From: an uncultured bacterium | Lineage (GTDB): Bacteria > Verrucomicrobiota > Kiritimatiellia > CAIKKV01 > CALHGX01 | Length of the DNA: 64,000 nt | Assembly (NCBI GenBank): GCA_938031185.1 | Contig: CALHGX010000012.1 | Location: 1 to 64,000, forward strand | Direction of reading: 5' to 3' | In this document: piece after piece, positions 54,748-64,000 of the stretch | How the letters are laid out: every line of letters begins with the position of its first letter | Position numbering within the stretch: the first letter of the stretch is position 1 | Translations under genes and position numbers: made by a program | The notes under the pieces: generated by a model | The model's input: the letters and a program-made list of their open reading frames with translations, nothing else | What the model was told of the DNA's origin: nothing | Database searches by the model: none

Positions 54748-57087
54748 TCACACGGTAATCCACGGCGCGGAACCCAGGCGAAACGCCTTCCCTGTGAACC
54801 GAACGGTGTTCGTTTGAGGGCGGCCTTCAAAGATTCTTCGGCCGTTCACCCATATCTGTGCGCACCGAAACCGGTCGTAGAAGAAAGGCCGCACCTGTAA
54901 CCGACCATAGGCGGTTTGTTCCGCCTCCATGCGCACTTCAATCCCATCACCCTTCACCGACACGTTCATCTTCATTCGACTTACGATTCCGCGGCGGTAA
55001 TCAAACGACTGCCCGTCATCCGCGACATAGGTGATGCCGGTCCGTCCAGCTCCCTTGCGCCGCATGAGCACATGCAACTCCACGCGGCGAAGATCGGTCG
55101 GTCGATGCCATTCGCCGGCCGGCCGCATCGGCACAATGAATCCTTCCCGTCCGAAAAGAGGCGTGGTCTCCGGCTCCTCTTTGCGGCGCAGTTTACCTCC
55201 TTCCTGCCGCCAGATTCCCGTGGCAAAGTCGAACCACGCTCCGGACGGCAGCAGAACGTCTCGTTCCTTCGCTTCCGTCACCTGCGGCGCCTGCAGGAGC
55301 ACGGGGCCGACCATGAACTGGTCTTCCAGGCGCGGCGGAGGCATGGCTGCTGCCTCCGAAAATTCATAGAAGAGAGGGCGCAGAATGGGATCCCCATCCT
55401 GTTCCTGTGCGACAAACAACTGGTAAAGATAGGGCAGAAAACGGTAGCGCAGCCGGATGTAATGCCGGAGCACATCGGCGGCCCGCCGCGAAAAGGCCCA
55501 CGGCTCCTGCGCCCGCGTGTTGATGCAGGTATGAATTCGATGGAAAGGGAACAGGAAGCAGGCTTTCTCCCAGCGCACCATCAGTTCTTCCGAAGCGTCG
55601 CCAAAGAAACCACCAATGTCGGGCCCATTGAATGGCACGCCGGAAAGAGAAAGATTCAGGCTGGTGGGTATGCAGCCTTGGAGCCACGCGTAGTTCGAGT
55701 AGTTGTCTCCTGTCCAAGTGGCCGCGTAGCGGCTGATGCCGGTGCTGCCGGACCGGCACAGCAGAAACGGACGCTGCTCGGGATGCGCGGCCATAAGCCC
55801 CTCGAAGGAAGCTCGCGCCATCCCCAGCGCATACGCATTATGATAACGGTCATGTGGCCAGTGGCCCCGACCAAACCGCATGCCTTGGGGATTCACAAAC
55901 CCTGTAGCCGGGTCATTCATGTCGAGCCATGCGCCATGGACACCCTCCCGCGCAAACGCCGCCACATGACGCGCCCACCAGCGGCGCCCTTCCTCCATCG
56001 AAAAATCTGGAAACACCGTTCGCCCGGGCCAAACCATGCCCACAAACTCAACGCCAGCGGCGGTCTTGCAGAACACGTCATGCTGCACCCCATCCTCATA
56101 CACCGAATATCCCGATTCCTGTTTGACGCCTGGGTCCAAAATGGGCACGACGTGCAGGTTATCTGCCGCCAAATCTCGCAGCGTGTGCCGCCAGGACGGT
56201 TGTCGTCGCCGGTCCACCGTGAACACACGGTAACCCCGCATGTAGCCGATATCCAGCCATAGTCCATCCACCGGTATGCCGCGCCGCCGAAAGTTCCGCT
56301 GAAGCCACTGCAGATGTTCCCGCGTCTCATACCCCCAACGACATTGGTGATGCCCCAGAGCCCATAGCGGTGGGCGGGGTACGGCCCCCACGATTTGCTG
56401 CAATTTGCGCGTCAATTCCGCCAGTGAAGGCCCATAAAGCAGCAGAAGGATTGGCCGTCCGTTGGCGCTGCCAAGGGAAAAGCCGCGAGGGGCCTTCTTG
56501 CCGAGGCCGTCCGACACGTCCGACGTGGTCAGCATGAATGTTTCACAGAAGTTATCCAGCAGCAATCCCAGCCAGCCATGGGGAGTTTGAACCGCCATGT
56601 ACGGCACTGCCACATACATGGGATCCGCCTTATTGGCCTCTGTCAGGCTGGGCGCGAAGTCCGCACCGACGTCCGTGTTCCAAAACTTCGTCCGCAAGCA
56701 TGATTTTTCCAGCGGACCGGATTTCTCTCCCATCCCGTAGAACCGTGCGTTCCTCGGCGTGACAAAATTGAAGATCGAGGCCTGTCCGCAAAGCCCCACG
56801 GCGCGGTCCGGATAGCTCCTTAACAACAATTTTCCGCGCACATCCCGCCATTCCAACGCGCCGTCCGTTTCTACAGAAAGAACAGTCGCTCCGGCGTCCT
56901 TTCGAATCGGCGGGAGTTGGAGCGTTGCGATTCCGGCCGCATCCTGCCAACTTGTCCCGGTAATGATCAATCGGAACACATCGCCTTGGAACGCCTCCAC
57001 GCGCAGCCGATTCTTCCCGTCCCGCGTGCCGACGTTCACTTGATCGTATGCGAAATGAGACGGATGCGGATATTTCTCCATGTACAT
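54748..57087 (-). CDS. Alpha-glycosidase, GH31
   Basis: 779 residues. Hydrolyses alpha-glucosides or alpha-xylosides from the non-reducing end. The nucleophile is D389 (GAWLDMNDPA) and the acid/base D461 (WTGDNYSNY). Other GH31 features: FYGMGEKSGPL, GLWLDIGYMRGYRVFTVD and DIGGFFGDASEELMVRW, with a beta sandwich at each end. No signal peptide. The ATG at 57087 follows GGGAGAG; the open frame continues to 57285 without homology. Monocistronic, between the divergent isomerase gene and the rib operon. Confidence 0.92.
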   Translation of the reverse strand: MYMEKYPHPSHFAYDQVNVGTRDGKNRLRVEAFQGDVFRLIITGTSWQDAAGIATLQLPPIRKDAGATVLSVETDGALEWRDVRGKLLLRSYPDRAVGLCGQASIFNFVTPRNARFYGMGEKSGPLEKSCLRTKFWNTDVGADFAPSLTEANKADPMYVAVPYMAVQTPHGWLGLLLDNFCETFMLTTSDVSDGLGKKAPRGFSLGSANGRPILLLLYGPSLAELTRKLQQIVGAVPRPPLWALGHHQCRWGYETREHLQWLQRNFRRRGIPVDGLWLDIGYMRGYRVFTVDRRRQPSWRHTLRDLAADNLHVVPILDPGVKQESGYSVYEDGVQHDVFCKTAAGVEFVGMVWPGRTVFPDFSMEEGRRWWARHVAAFAREGVHGAWLDMNDPATGFVNPQGMRFGRGHWPHDRYHNAYALGMARASFEGLMAAHPEQRPFLLCRSGSTGISRYAATWTGDNYSNYAWLQGCIPTSLNLSLSGVPFNGPDIGGFFGDASEELMVRWEKACFLFPFHRIHTCINTRAQEPWAFSRRAADVLRHYIRLRYRFLPYLYQLFVAQEQDGDPILRPLFYEFSEAAAMPPPRLEDQFMVGPVLLQAPQVTEAKERDVLLPSGAWFDFATGIWRQEGGKLRRKEEPETTPLFGREGFIVPMRPAGEWHRPTDLRRVELHVLMRRKGAGRTGITYVADDGQSFDYRRGIVSRMKMNVSVKGDGIEVRMEAEQTAYGRLQVRPFFYDRFRCAQIWVNGRRIFEGRPQTNTVRFTGKAFRLGSAPWITV

Positions 57088-57206
57088 AACGCTTCTCTCC
57101 CGAAACGGCTGCCTGTGGGCTAGACGACTTTTTTCTCTCAGAACCTCTCCAAAAACAAGCGATATTCTCCAAGGCCTTCTTTGGCGTAGACGCCAGCCGA
57201 TTTGCT

Positions 57207-57233
57207 CTTGCATGCGCCTCAAAGCGTGTACAA
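57207..57233 (+). promoter_or_regulatory. Possible promoter of the isomerase-nth-rhomboid operon
   Basis: -35 TTGCAT (57207-57212), a short 15-nt spacer, -10 TACAAT (57228-57233). The leader is about 35 nt and ends with AGGGGAG before the GTG at 57275. Confidence 0.45.
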
Positions 57234-57274
57234 TGGATATGTGCTTGTCTGCACCGGCTATAGGGGAGAACCAT

Positions 57275-58108
57275 GTGAAAACCAAAGAATTGCGGGGGTT
57301 GCCTCTTCACGATGCGAAAGAAGCGCGCAAGCGGTATGCCGAGCTGTATGAAAGAGCGATGCCGTTTGCCGGCGGCATCGAGCTGGAACGAATCGAAGTG
57401 GCCACCTTCAACTGCTCTTCGACGTGGAAGGAATTCGAGCAGGTCGGTCTGGGCGTGGAAATCGTGGTGATCTTCCGCGACGAAAACGGCGAAGGACACA
57501 CAGGAAAGGTTTTGCTGAGCCTGCCGTGGCAATTCCTGCCGGAACATGGGCACGTGGACACGTTTGTACTTAAGCCAGGGGCCTCCCCTGCTCCAGGCTT
57601 CATTCTCGTGCGAGAATTGATGCCTGAGTTCAAGGGCATTCGGGCTTATGAAAGCGACGGTACGCCCGCCATGGACGGCGACCGCCCACGCTACGTTTAC
57701 CGCGATGACGAGTTTGTGATCGTCCAGGTGAAGGACAATTCCCGGCCGCAGCCGTATCCCGTCAGCAGCGACGTGATTCGCGAGTATCCCGGCAAATCCG
57801 AGACCTTCAAAATGATCTATGGCGATGGGGTGCTCTTCACCGACCACGCGCAGGTCATCAAAGCCCCCAAAGGACGCGATCCCGAGCATCCCCCCGCGGA
57901 ATTCCGCGAGGCGATCGAACGAACGCGGCGCGACCAGAAAATCACCACGCAGCGACTAATTCACATGTCCCCCGGCACGCATGTTCTGCTGCCCAAGGCC
58001 ACGCGGCATGCCTTCCTGGCCGGCCGTCAAGGCGCGGTGTTTTTGGAGTTTTCGACGCCGTCCATGGATGAAGCAGACCGCTTCACTGACGAACGCATCA
58101 TTCGTTGA
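57275..58108 (+). CDS. Cupin-fold sugar isomerase-like protein (D-lyxose isomerase family suspected)
   Basis: 277 residues from the GTG at 57275, six bases after AGGGGAG. A double-stranded beta-helix is suggested by LPWQFLPEHGHVDTFV, with possible metal histidines and an acidic residue, and by MSPGTHVLLPKATRHAFLAG. The end, AVFLEFSTPSMDEADRFTDERI, resembles the tail of cupin D-lyxose/mannose isomerases. Longer than E. coli YdaE (about 227). The assignment rests on short motifs; another cupin function is possible. Co-transcribed with nth. Confidence 0.5.
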   Translation: MKTKELRGLPLHDAKEARKRYAELYERAMPFAGGIELERIEVATFNCSSTWKEFEQVGLGVEIVVIFRDENGEGHTGKVLLSLPWQFLPEHGHVDTFVLKPGASPAPGFILVRELMPEFKGIRAYESDGTPAMDGDRPRYVYRDDEFVIVQVKDNSRPQPYPVSSDVIREYPGKSETFKMIYGDGVLFTDHAQVIKAPKGRDPEHPPAEFREAIERTRRDQKITTQRLIHMSPGTHVLLPKATRHAFLAGRQGAVFLEFSTPSMDEADRFTDERIIR

Positions 58109-58125
58109 AGGCGCCACATCATTTG

Positions 58126-58851
58126 ATGAGACCCGCTGACATACCCGAGGTGTACCGCTTGCTCACGCAACATTTTCGCCGCCATCGAGAAGCGCCAGTG
58201 GCCACCTTGGCAACCAAGCGAACCAATGCACCGTACCGGGTCCTGGTGGCCACTATTCTGAGCGCCCGAACCCGGGACCAGACTACGACGGCCGTCATTC
58301 AGCATTTGTTCGCCCGTGCCCCCGATCTCCCCTCTCTAGCCAAACTTTCCCTTCAAGAAATCGAAGAAAGTATCCGCCCCGTTGGCTTTTCCCGAGCCAA
58401 AGCTCGTGCGCTCAAGGCGCTGCCGGAGGTACTACTTCGCGACCACGGCGGGCACATACCGGAGAGCGTCGACGAACTGGTGCGCCTTCCTGGCGTTGGA
58501 CGAAAAACAGCCAACCTGGTGATCGCAGAAGCCTTCGGCCAACCCGCCATTTGCGTGGATGTGCATGTTCACCGTATTGTCAATCGGTTCGGGCTTGTCC
58601 GCACGCATACCCCCCTGCAAACAGAAAACGCCCTGCGCCGTCTGCTGCCGGTAGCGTGTTGGAAGCGGTGGAATCCGCTGCTGGTGGCACTGGGGCAAAC
58701 CATCTGCCGCCCAAGAAATCCGCGATGTCCAATATGCCCTGTGAACAGGTGGTGTGGGCGGGTCGGGGTCCCTGCCGCGCCGACGCAAGCAGCACCACCG
58801 GCTCGCCCTTTATCGAAAGTGGCGTCCCACATGAGGTGTTCGAATGAATGA
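58126..58851 (+). CDS. nth: Endonuclease III
   Basis: 241 residues, base-excision repair glycosylase/AP lyase. Helix-hairpin-helix LPGVGRKTANLV with the catalytic lysine, the catalytic aspartate in CVDVHVHRI, and the 4Fe-4S ligands C-x6-C-x2-C-x5-C (CRPRNPRCPICPVNRWC). An extra C-terminal tail of about 25 residues is rich in alanine and proline. Start at ATG 58126, although an in-frame TTG at 58105 overlaps the isomerase stop. The 3' end overlaps the rhomboid gene. Confidence 0.96.
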   Translation: MRPADIPEVYRLLTQHFRRHREAPVATLATKRTNAPYRVLVATILSARTRDQTTTAVIQHLFARAPDLPSLAKLSLQEIEESIRPVGFSRAKARALKALPEVLLRDHGGHIPESVDELVRLPGVGRKTANLVIAEAFGQPAICVDVHVHRIVNRFGLVRTHTPLQTENALRRLLPVACWKRWNPLLVALGQTICRPRNPRCPICPVNRWCGRVGVPAAPTQAAPPARPLSKVASHMRCSNE

Positions 58852-59677
58852 TTTCTTTTGGCCCGGCATGCGACGGACTCCGCCTGCCACCCGGGCTCTG
58901 CTGGTGGTCACGGTGACGGCGTTTGCCCTGCAGTGGGTGGTAGACCGATGGTTCGGCGGCGTCTTTACCTCCTTGTTCGGCCTGCAATGGTCCTGGCTCC
59001 GTCGCGGCGCCGTCTGGCAATTGCTAACCTATCCGTTCCTTCATGGCGGCCTGTGGCATCTGGTCCTCAACTCACTCGCTCTCTTTTTTTTCGCACCGGA
59101 CGTCGAAGAACGCATCGGATCCCGTTCCTTCTTGGGGCTCTATTTCGCGTGTGGCTTGATCGGCGGCCTGGGCTGGCTACCCTTCACCATCTGGCATGCG
59201 CCGTGGGCGATCTGCATCGGCGCCTCTGGAGCGGTTTTCGGCGTGCTGGGCGCTTTTGCCGCCATGTTCCCGACTCGGCAGGTGACACTGCTGGTTTTCT
59301 TCGTGCTGCCCGTTGTCATGACGGCGCGAATGCTGGCGGTTCTGTTGGGCCTGTTTTCGCTACTGTCAGCGATGACCGACAGTGGAAGCGTGGCACATGC
59401 CGCCCATTTGATAGGGGGTCTGGCAGGCTACCTCTATGGACGGCAGCAGACTCGGCACGATTTCGGCAGCCCCTGGATCTCCGGCCGTTGGCGCCAACCA
59501 CGGGCGCCGCGGCAACGAATGTGGGTGATTGAGCCTGAAGCCCCCGTCAGCTTGGCGCCCGATACCCAAGAGGTGGACCGCATTCTCGACAAGATCAACC
59601 GTTCCGGTTTGCGCAGCCTGACGCCCAGGGAACGACAAATCCTGGAAAGCGCCAGCGGCCGGAATCCCGGCACGTGA
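58844..59677 (+). CDS. Rhomboid-family intramembrane serine protease
   Basis: 277 residues with six membrane helices. Catalytic S128 in GASGAVFG, catalytic H188 in AHAAHLIGG, and the oxyanion-type H72/N76 in HLVLN. After the last helix a cytosolic tail of about 75 residues carries VDRILDKINRSGLRSLTPRERQIL, the DUF6576-like segment found in many bacterial rhomboids. Substrates are unknown. Overlaps nth by 8 nt. Confidence 0.92.
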   Translation: MNDFFWPGMRRTPPATRALLVVTVTAFALQWVVDRWFGGVFTSLFGLQWSWLRRGAVWQLLTYPFLHGGLWHLVLNSLALFFFAPDVEERIGSRSFLGLYFACGLIGGLGWLPFTIWHAPWAICIGASGAVFGVLGAFAAMFPTRQVTLLVFFVLPVVMTARMLAVLLGLFSLLSAMTDSGSVAHAAHLIGGLAGYLYGRQQTRHDFGSPWISGRWRQPRAPRQRMWVIEPEAPVSLAPDTQEVDRILDKINRSGLRSLTPRERQILESASGRNPGT

Positions 59678-59701
59678 CAACGTCCCCCGCGCGGCGGCCT
59701 C

Positions 59702-60277
59702 TCAAGGTTCCGCGGCGAGCGCGGCCTCGATTGCGTCCACCAATGTCTTGTCCTCGGGCGCGGTTCGCGAGCCGAAACGGCCCATCACGCGGCCGCGGCG
59801 ATCGAGCAGGAACTTGTTGAAGTTCCATGAGATCGGCCCGGCGTGTTCGCCACTGGCTTCGGAACTGACAAGCCATTGGTAAAGCGGATGGATCGCATCG
59901 CCCTTGACGGAAATCTTGGAAAAGAGCGGGAACGTGACATCGTATTTCGACGTGCAGAATTCCTTGATCTCGGCGTCGGTTCCCGGCTCCTGCCCCAGGA
60001 AGTCGTTGGCAGGAAACGCCAGCACCACAAAACCCCGCTCTTTGTATTTTCGATAGAGGCGCTCGAGCCCCGCATACTGGCCCGTGAATCCGCAGCGGCT
60101 GGCCACATTCACCACAAGCGCCACTTGATTGCTCCACGTGGCCAGCGACACCGTCGGGCCATCAATGTCCCGCGCAGAAAAATCAAACAAGGCCTTCGGT
60201 GTTGCATCCGCCATGGTTAGCCCACCTCTAATCAGGATCCACGCCATCACGCCCCATATTTCCATCCTTCGCCACAT
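59702..60277 (-). CDS. Exported glutathione-peroxidase-family protein
   Basis: 191 residues with an N-terminal hydrophobic signal (MEIWGVMAWILIRGGLTMADA). The peroxidatic cysteine is in NVASRCGFTGQY, and the family motifs FPANDFLGQEPG and WNFNKFLLDRRG follow. In the second motif the usual NQF glutamine is an aspartate. A cysteine in EFCTSKYDVTFP may resolve the disulfide, so thioredoxin-type reductant use is likely rather than glutathione. Starts 20 nt after the glgP stop. Confidence 0.88.
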   Translation of the reverse strand: MWRRMEIWGVMAWILIRGGLTMADATPKALFDFSARDIDGPTVSLATWSNQVALVVNVASRCGFTGQYAGLERLYRKYKERGFVVLAFPANDFLGQEPGTDAEIKEFCTSKYDVTFPLFSKISVKGDAIHPLYQWLVSSEASGEHAGPISWNFNKFLLDRRGRVMGRFGSRTAPEDKTLVDAIEAALAAEP

Positions 60278-60297
60278 GATCGTCCCTCTCCCCCTCA

Positions 60298-62895
60298 TCA
60301 AGCAAGTCCCAGGATCTTCTCGGTCTCCATTTGCACAGGACAGGGCCGAATCCCCCACACCTCCCGCGCGTATTCGAGCACGGCCCGGTCGGAGCTGAAT
60401 CGCCCGGAGCGGGCGATATTCATCGCGCACATCCGCTGCCAGCGGGACGGCTGGCGATAGGTCTCGTCCACCCGCTGCTGACAAGCCGCGTAGTCCGCGA
60501 AATCGGCCAGATGAAAATAGCGGTCGCCCCATGTGAGGAGCGCGTCCCATAGCGGCGCGAAAAGCCCCGGCCGCTCCAGATCGAAGAAATCCCCGCGCAA
60601 GGCATCGAGGACACGCCGCAATTCCTGGTTCTCGTGGTACATCTTCCACGGATCGTATTCGCCGGAGGCCTGCAGCGCTTGTATGCCTTCGATGCTATGG
60701 CCGAAATGGAAGAAGTTCTCGGGGCCAACCGCCTCCCGGATTTCTATATTGGCTCCGTCCAAGGTCCCGATGGTCAGCGCCCCGTTAAGCATGAACTTCA
60801 TGTTTCCCGTGCCGCTGGCCTCTGTTCCCGCCGTGCTGATCTGTTCGCTGAGATCGCTGGCAGGGATGACACGTTCGGCCAACGACACGCGGTAATCGGG
60901 CAAAAAGACCACGCGCAATCGGTCGTTCACATCCGGATCTCGGTTCACGATGGCCGCCAGATCATTGATGAGTTTGATGATCAGCTTTGCCGTCGTATAC
61001 CCCGGCGCCGCCTTGCCGGCAAAGAGCACCGTGCGAGGAACAACATCCACCCCCGGCTGTTCCTTCAGGCGGAAGTAACGGACGGCGACATGCAAGACGT
61101 TCAGCAGCTGCCGCTTGTATTCGTGCAGCCGCTTGATCTGTGCGTCGAACAAAGAGTCGGGGTCCACGACGACGCCCTGAGTGTCTCGTATCCATTGCGC
61201 CAGACGCTCCTTGTTGGCGCGCTTGACACGTCCCAACGCCCGCAGGAATTCGGGGTCGGCGGCATGGGGCTCCAGTTCCCGGAGCCGGTCCAGGTCCTTG
61301 ACCCACCCGTCTCCGATACGTTCGGTGATCAGCGCGGCCAGACCGGGATTGCTTTTCAAAAGCCATCGGCGTGGCGTGATGCCGTTCGTCACGTTGCGAA
61401 AGAGGTCGGGCTCAAGATCGTGAAAATCTTTCAGCACGTGGCGGCGCAGCAGCTCGGTATGCAAAGCCGACACGCCGTTCACACAATGGCTCCCCACGAC
61501 GGCCAAATGCGCCATGCGCACGCGGCGTTCTGGGCCTTCGGCGATCAATGACATGCGCCGCAGCCGGTCATGATCGTCGGGAAAGCGGTTCATGACGCGC
61601 CGCAGGAAGCGACGATTGATCTCATAGAGAATGGACAGGTGTCGCGGAAGAATTTCGGCAAACATCCGCTCCGGCCACTGTTCCAGCGCCTCCGGCATCA
61701 AGGTGTGATTGGTGTAACCGAAGATGGCCCTGGTCATTTCCCACGCCGTCTCCCAATCCAGACGCTCGACATCCAGGAGCAGCCGCATGAGCTCCACAAC
61801 GGCCAGGGACGGATGGGTATCATTGATCTGGATGGCCACCCGATCAGGCAAAGTCCGGATGTCCGTATTGCCGGCCTTGAAACGCCGCAGGATATCCTGC
61901 AGTGAGCATGAGACGAAGAAGTACTGCTGCTGAAAACGCAGTTCGCGGCCCTGTTCGATTTGGTCGCTGGGGTACAAGACCCGCGTGATGTTCTCACTCA
62001 GCACTTTCTGCTCATAGGCCTTGATATAGTCGCCGCTGTTGAAGACGGCCAGATCAAACTCCTCGGTGGCGCGCGCCGCCCATAGCCGCAGGTTGTTCAC
62101 CGTGTCGGTGGCGTATCCCGCAATGGGAAAATCGTACGGAACACCCAGAACCGTTTTCCCGTTGACCCATCGAGCGGAAAAACGACCTTCGGCATCGGTT
62201 TCCTCGATGACCTTACCGCCAAAGCGCACGGCAAACTGGTATTCGGGCCGTTCAATTTCCCACGGATTCCCGTGCCGGAGCCAGTTGTCCGGCTCCTCCA
62301 CCTGATGGCCGTCACGCAAGGTCTGGCGAAAAATGCCGTAGTCGTAGCGCAACCCGTACCCATAGCCGGGCAACTCCAGGGTCGCCATCGAATCAAGGAA
62401 GCATGCGGCGAGACGGCCGAGACCGCCATGCCCCAGTCCGGCATCGGGTTCAATGTCGCGAAGGTGGTCCCACTGGAGGCCCAACTGCGCCATGGCTTCC
62501 GTCACTTCCCGGTCCATGCGCAGATTGACCACATTGTTTCCCATCGCCCTCCCGATCAGATATTCCATCGAGAGGTAGTAGACCCGTTTGACGTTGCAAC
62601 TGAAATAGGTCTGGCTCGTCCGCATCCATCGGTCCACCAATCGGTCCCGGATGGTCATCGCCAAAGCGTAATACCGGTCATGATCCGTGGCGGTGTAACG
62701 ATTCTTGGCCAGCGTATATCGCAAGTGGTTCTCGAATCCCACACGGATTGCCTCCGCCGTCCCCAATACGCGGAATGGAACCGGCGAAAGCTCTGGCGCG
62801 GCGGTATTTTCCTCTCTGGCCGCAGCGGCTTTTCGCGGCCGTTTCGACGCCTTGGCTGGCGTGGCCTCCGACTTGGACAAAGCACGCTTGTTCAT
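60298..62895 (-). CDS. glgP: Glycogen/starch phosphorylase
   Basis: 865 residues. Releases glucose 1-phosphate from alpha-1,4-glucan with pyridoxal phosphate. The lysine that binds the cofactor lies in EASGTGNMKFMLNGALTIGTLDGANIEI; further motifs are YYLSMEYLIGR, GLGNGGLGRLAACF-type sequence (here GLGHGGLGRLAACF) and the 380s loop. About 45 N-terminal residues are lysine- and alanine-rich and not conserved. It is linked to the SUMF1-type gene upstream (49 nt) and the peroxidase downstream. Confidence 0.97.
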   Translation of the reverse strand: MNKRALSKSEATPAKASKRPRKAAAAREENTAAPELSPVPFRVLGTAEAIRVGFENHLRYTLAKNRYTATDHDRYYALAMTIRDRLVDRWMRTSQTYFSCNVKRVYYLSMEYLIGRAMGNNVVNLRMDREVTEAMAQLGLQWDHLRDIEPDAGLGHGGLGRLAACFLDSMATLELPGYGYGLRYDYGIFRQTLRDGHQVEEPDNWLRHGNPWEIERPEYQFAVRFGGKVIEETDAEGRFSARWVNGKTVLGVPYDFPIAGYATDTVNNLRLWAARATEEFDLAVFNSGDYIKAYEQKVLSENITRVLYPSDQIEQGRELRFQQQYFFVSCSLQDILRRFKAGNTDIRTLPDRVAIQINDTHPSLAVVELMRLLLDVERLDWETAWEMTRAIFGYTNHTLMPEALEQWPERMFAEILPRHLSILYEINRRFLRRVMNRFPDDHDRLRRMSLIAEGPERRVRMAHLAVVGSHCVNGVSALHTELLRRHVLKDFHDLEPDLFRNVTNGITPRRWLLKSNPGLAALITERIGDGWVKDLDRLRELEPHAADPEFLRALGRVKRANKERLAQWIRDTQGVVVDPDSLFDAQIKRLHEYKRQLLNVLHVAVRYFRLKEQPGVDVVPRTVLFAGKAAPGYTTAKLIIKLINDLAAIVNRDPDVNDRLRVVFLPDYRVSLAERVIPASDLSEQISTAGTEASGTGNMKFMLNGALTIGTLDGANIEIREAVGPENFFHFGHSIEGIQALQASGEYDPWKMYHENQELRRVLDALRGDFFDLERPGLFAPLWDALLTWGDRYFHLADFADYAACQQRVDETYRQPSRWQRMCAMNIARSGRFSSDRAVLEYAREVWGIRPCPVQMETEKILGLA

Positions 62896-62944
62896 TGGGA
62901 AATCGTGTTCCGGCCGGGAACGTCACGCAATCCCATGGCGCTCC

Positions 62945-63841
<897 letters not shown>

Positions 63842-63862
63842 CCGCTTTCGTCTCCCTCGCCG

Positions 63863-64000
63863 TTAATGATCGTTTACTTCCGCATCAGATGGCAAGCGGA
63901 ATTCCGTGGCCGCTGTATCATCGGCGGGCCATGGGTCGTCGGATGATCGCTTTTCGTGGTGTTCGGGCACCGGCCGCACTAGAAACACATGCACAATCGG
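63863..64000 (-). CDS. C-terminal tail of an unidentified gene, cut by the right edge
   Basis: One minus-strand frame is open from the window edge to a TAA at 63863-63865 (45 codons: PIVHVFLVRPVPEHHEK and an acidic, hydrophilic end), while the other two minus frames are interrupted. The composition suits a real protein end and it stops 21 nt before the SUMF1-type gene, as expected in an operon. The product cannot be identified. Confidence 0.4.
   Translation of the reverse strand, partial: PIVHVFLVRPVPEHHEKRSSDDPWPADDTAATEFRLPSDAEVNDH

Noticed and set aside
54916-56262. 448-codon plus-strand open frame inside GH31
   Set aside because: Antisense shadow; the real GH31 frame contains both catalytic aspartates.

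Overview
This is a gene-dense, high-GC bacterial chromosomal window with no rRNA, tRNA, CRISPR array, insertion sequence or prophage that I can see. The cell-envelope and housekeeping content points to a Gram-negative organism: FtsK, a RodZ-like protein, a CdaA/CdaR c-di-AMP module, outer-membrane-type proteins, a YidD/TPR pair and a small zinc-motif protein that I associate with Verrucomicrobia-like genomes. I infer a PVC-superphylum bacterium (Kiritimatiellota, Lentisphaerota or Verrucomicrobiota). This rests on recognition of gene families, not on a phylogeny.

Layout. 1-1970 (minus): tgt (cut by the left edge) and aroC. 2031-4219 (plus): sixA and a CYTH-CHAD protein, a likely polyphosphate or phosphohistidine module. 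4256-18645 (minus): one long tightly packed array reading ftsH, folP, cdaA, cdaR, a TPR protein, ftsK, rodZ-like, rimO, pgsA, a zinc-motif protein, D-aminoacylase and a tandem amidohydrolase. 18935-19807 (minus): FkbM methyltransferase. 20012-24728 (plus): a complete Yej/Opp-type peptide importer without a binding protein. 24834-27771: pta, a NagA-like deacetylase, a frameshifted Mut7-C pseudogene and mscL. 28004-29764 (minus): hybrid histidine kinase. 29914-32662 (minus): pdxJ-acpS-nnr. 32942-36167: beta-barrel protein, a divergent yidD-TPR pair, and birA. 36317-40293 (plus): potABCD polyamine importer. 40298-42641 (minus): a corrinoid-type methyltransferase fused to thioredoxin, plus a CobW GTPase. 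42941-45594 (minus): GH51 arabinofuranosidase and a sialidase-like protein. 45844-49565 (plus): an asymmetric heterodimeric ABC exporter. 49547-54695 (minus): an FMN-riboswitch operon ribBA-ribH-nusB-ftsY-ribD-ribE. 54748-57087 (minus): GH31 glycosidase. 57207-59677 (plus): cupin sugar isomerase, nth and rhomboid. 59702-64000 (minus): SUMF1-type protein, glgP and glutathione peroxidase, plus a gene tail at the right edge.

How it works together. Most of the window is biosynthesis and envelope maintenance (folate, chorismate, B6, riboflavin, phospholipid, c-di-AMP, division). A heterotrophic layer sits on top: oligopeptide and polyamine import, D-amino-acid and amino-sugar deacetylation, hemicellulose and alpha-glucan breakdown, glycogen phosphorolysis and acetate/acetyl-CoA conversion. 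Genes within operons are commonly joined by 4-nt ATGA or GTGA overlaps. Most promoters I can read by eye carry a TTGC-type -35 box and a spacer of 16-18 nt; three of them would give leaderless mRNAs.

The most unusual items are the methyltransferase-thioredoxin/CobW pair, the amidohydrolase with one dead and one intact domain, nusB and ftsY under an FMN riboswitch, a YidD that carries a signal-peptide-like N-terminus, and the shared promoter pattern. No stretch of more than about 300 bases lacks an annotated feature.
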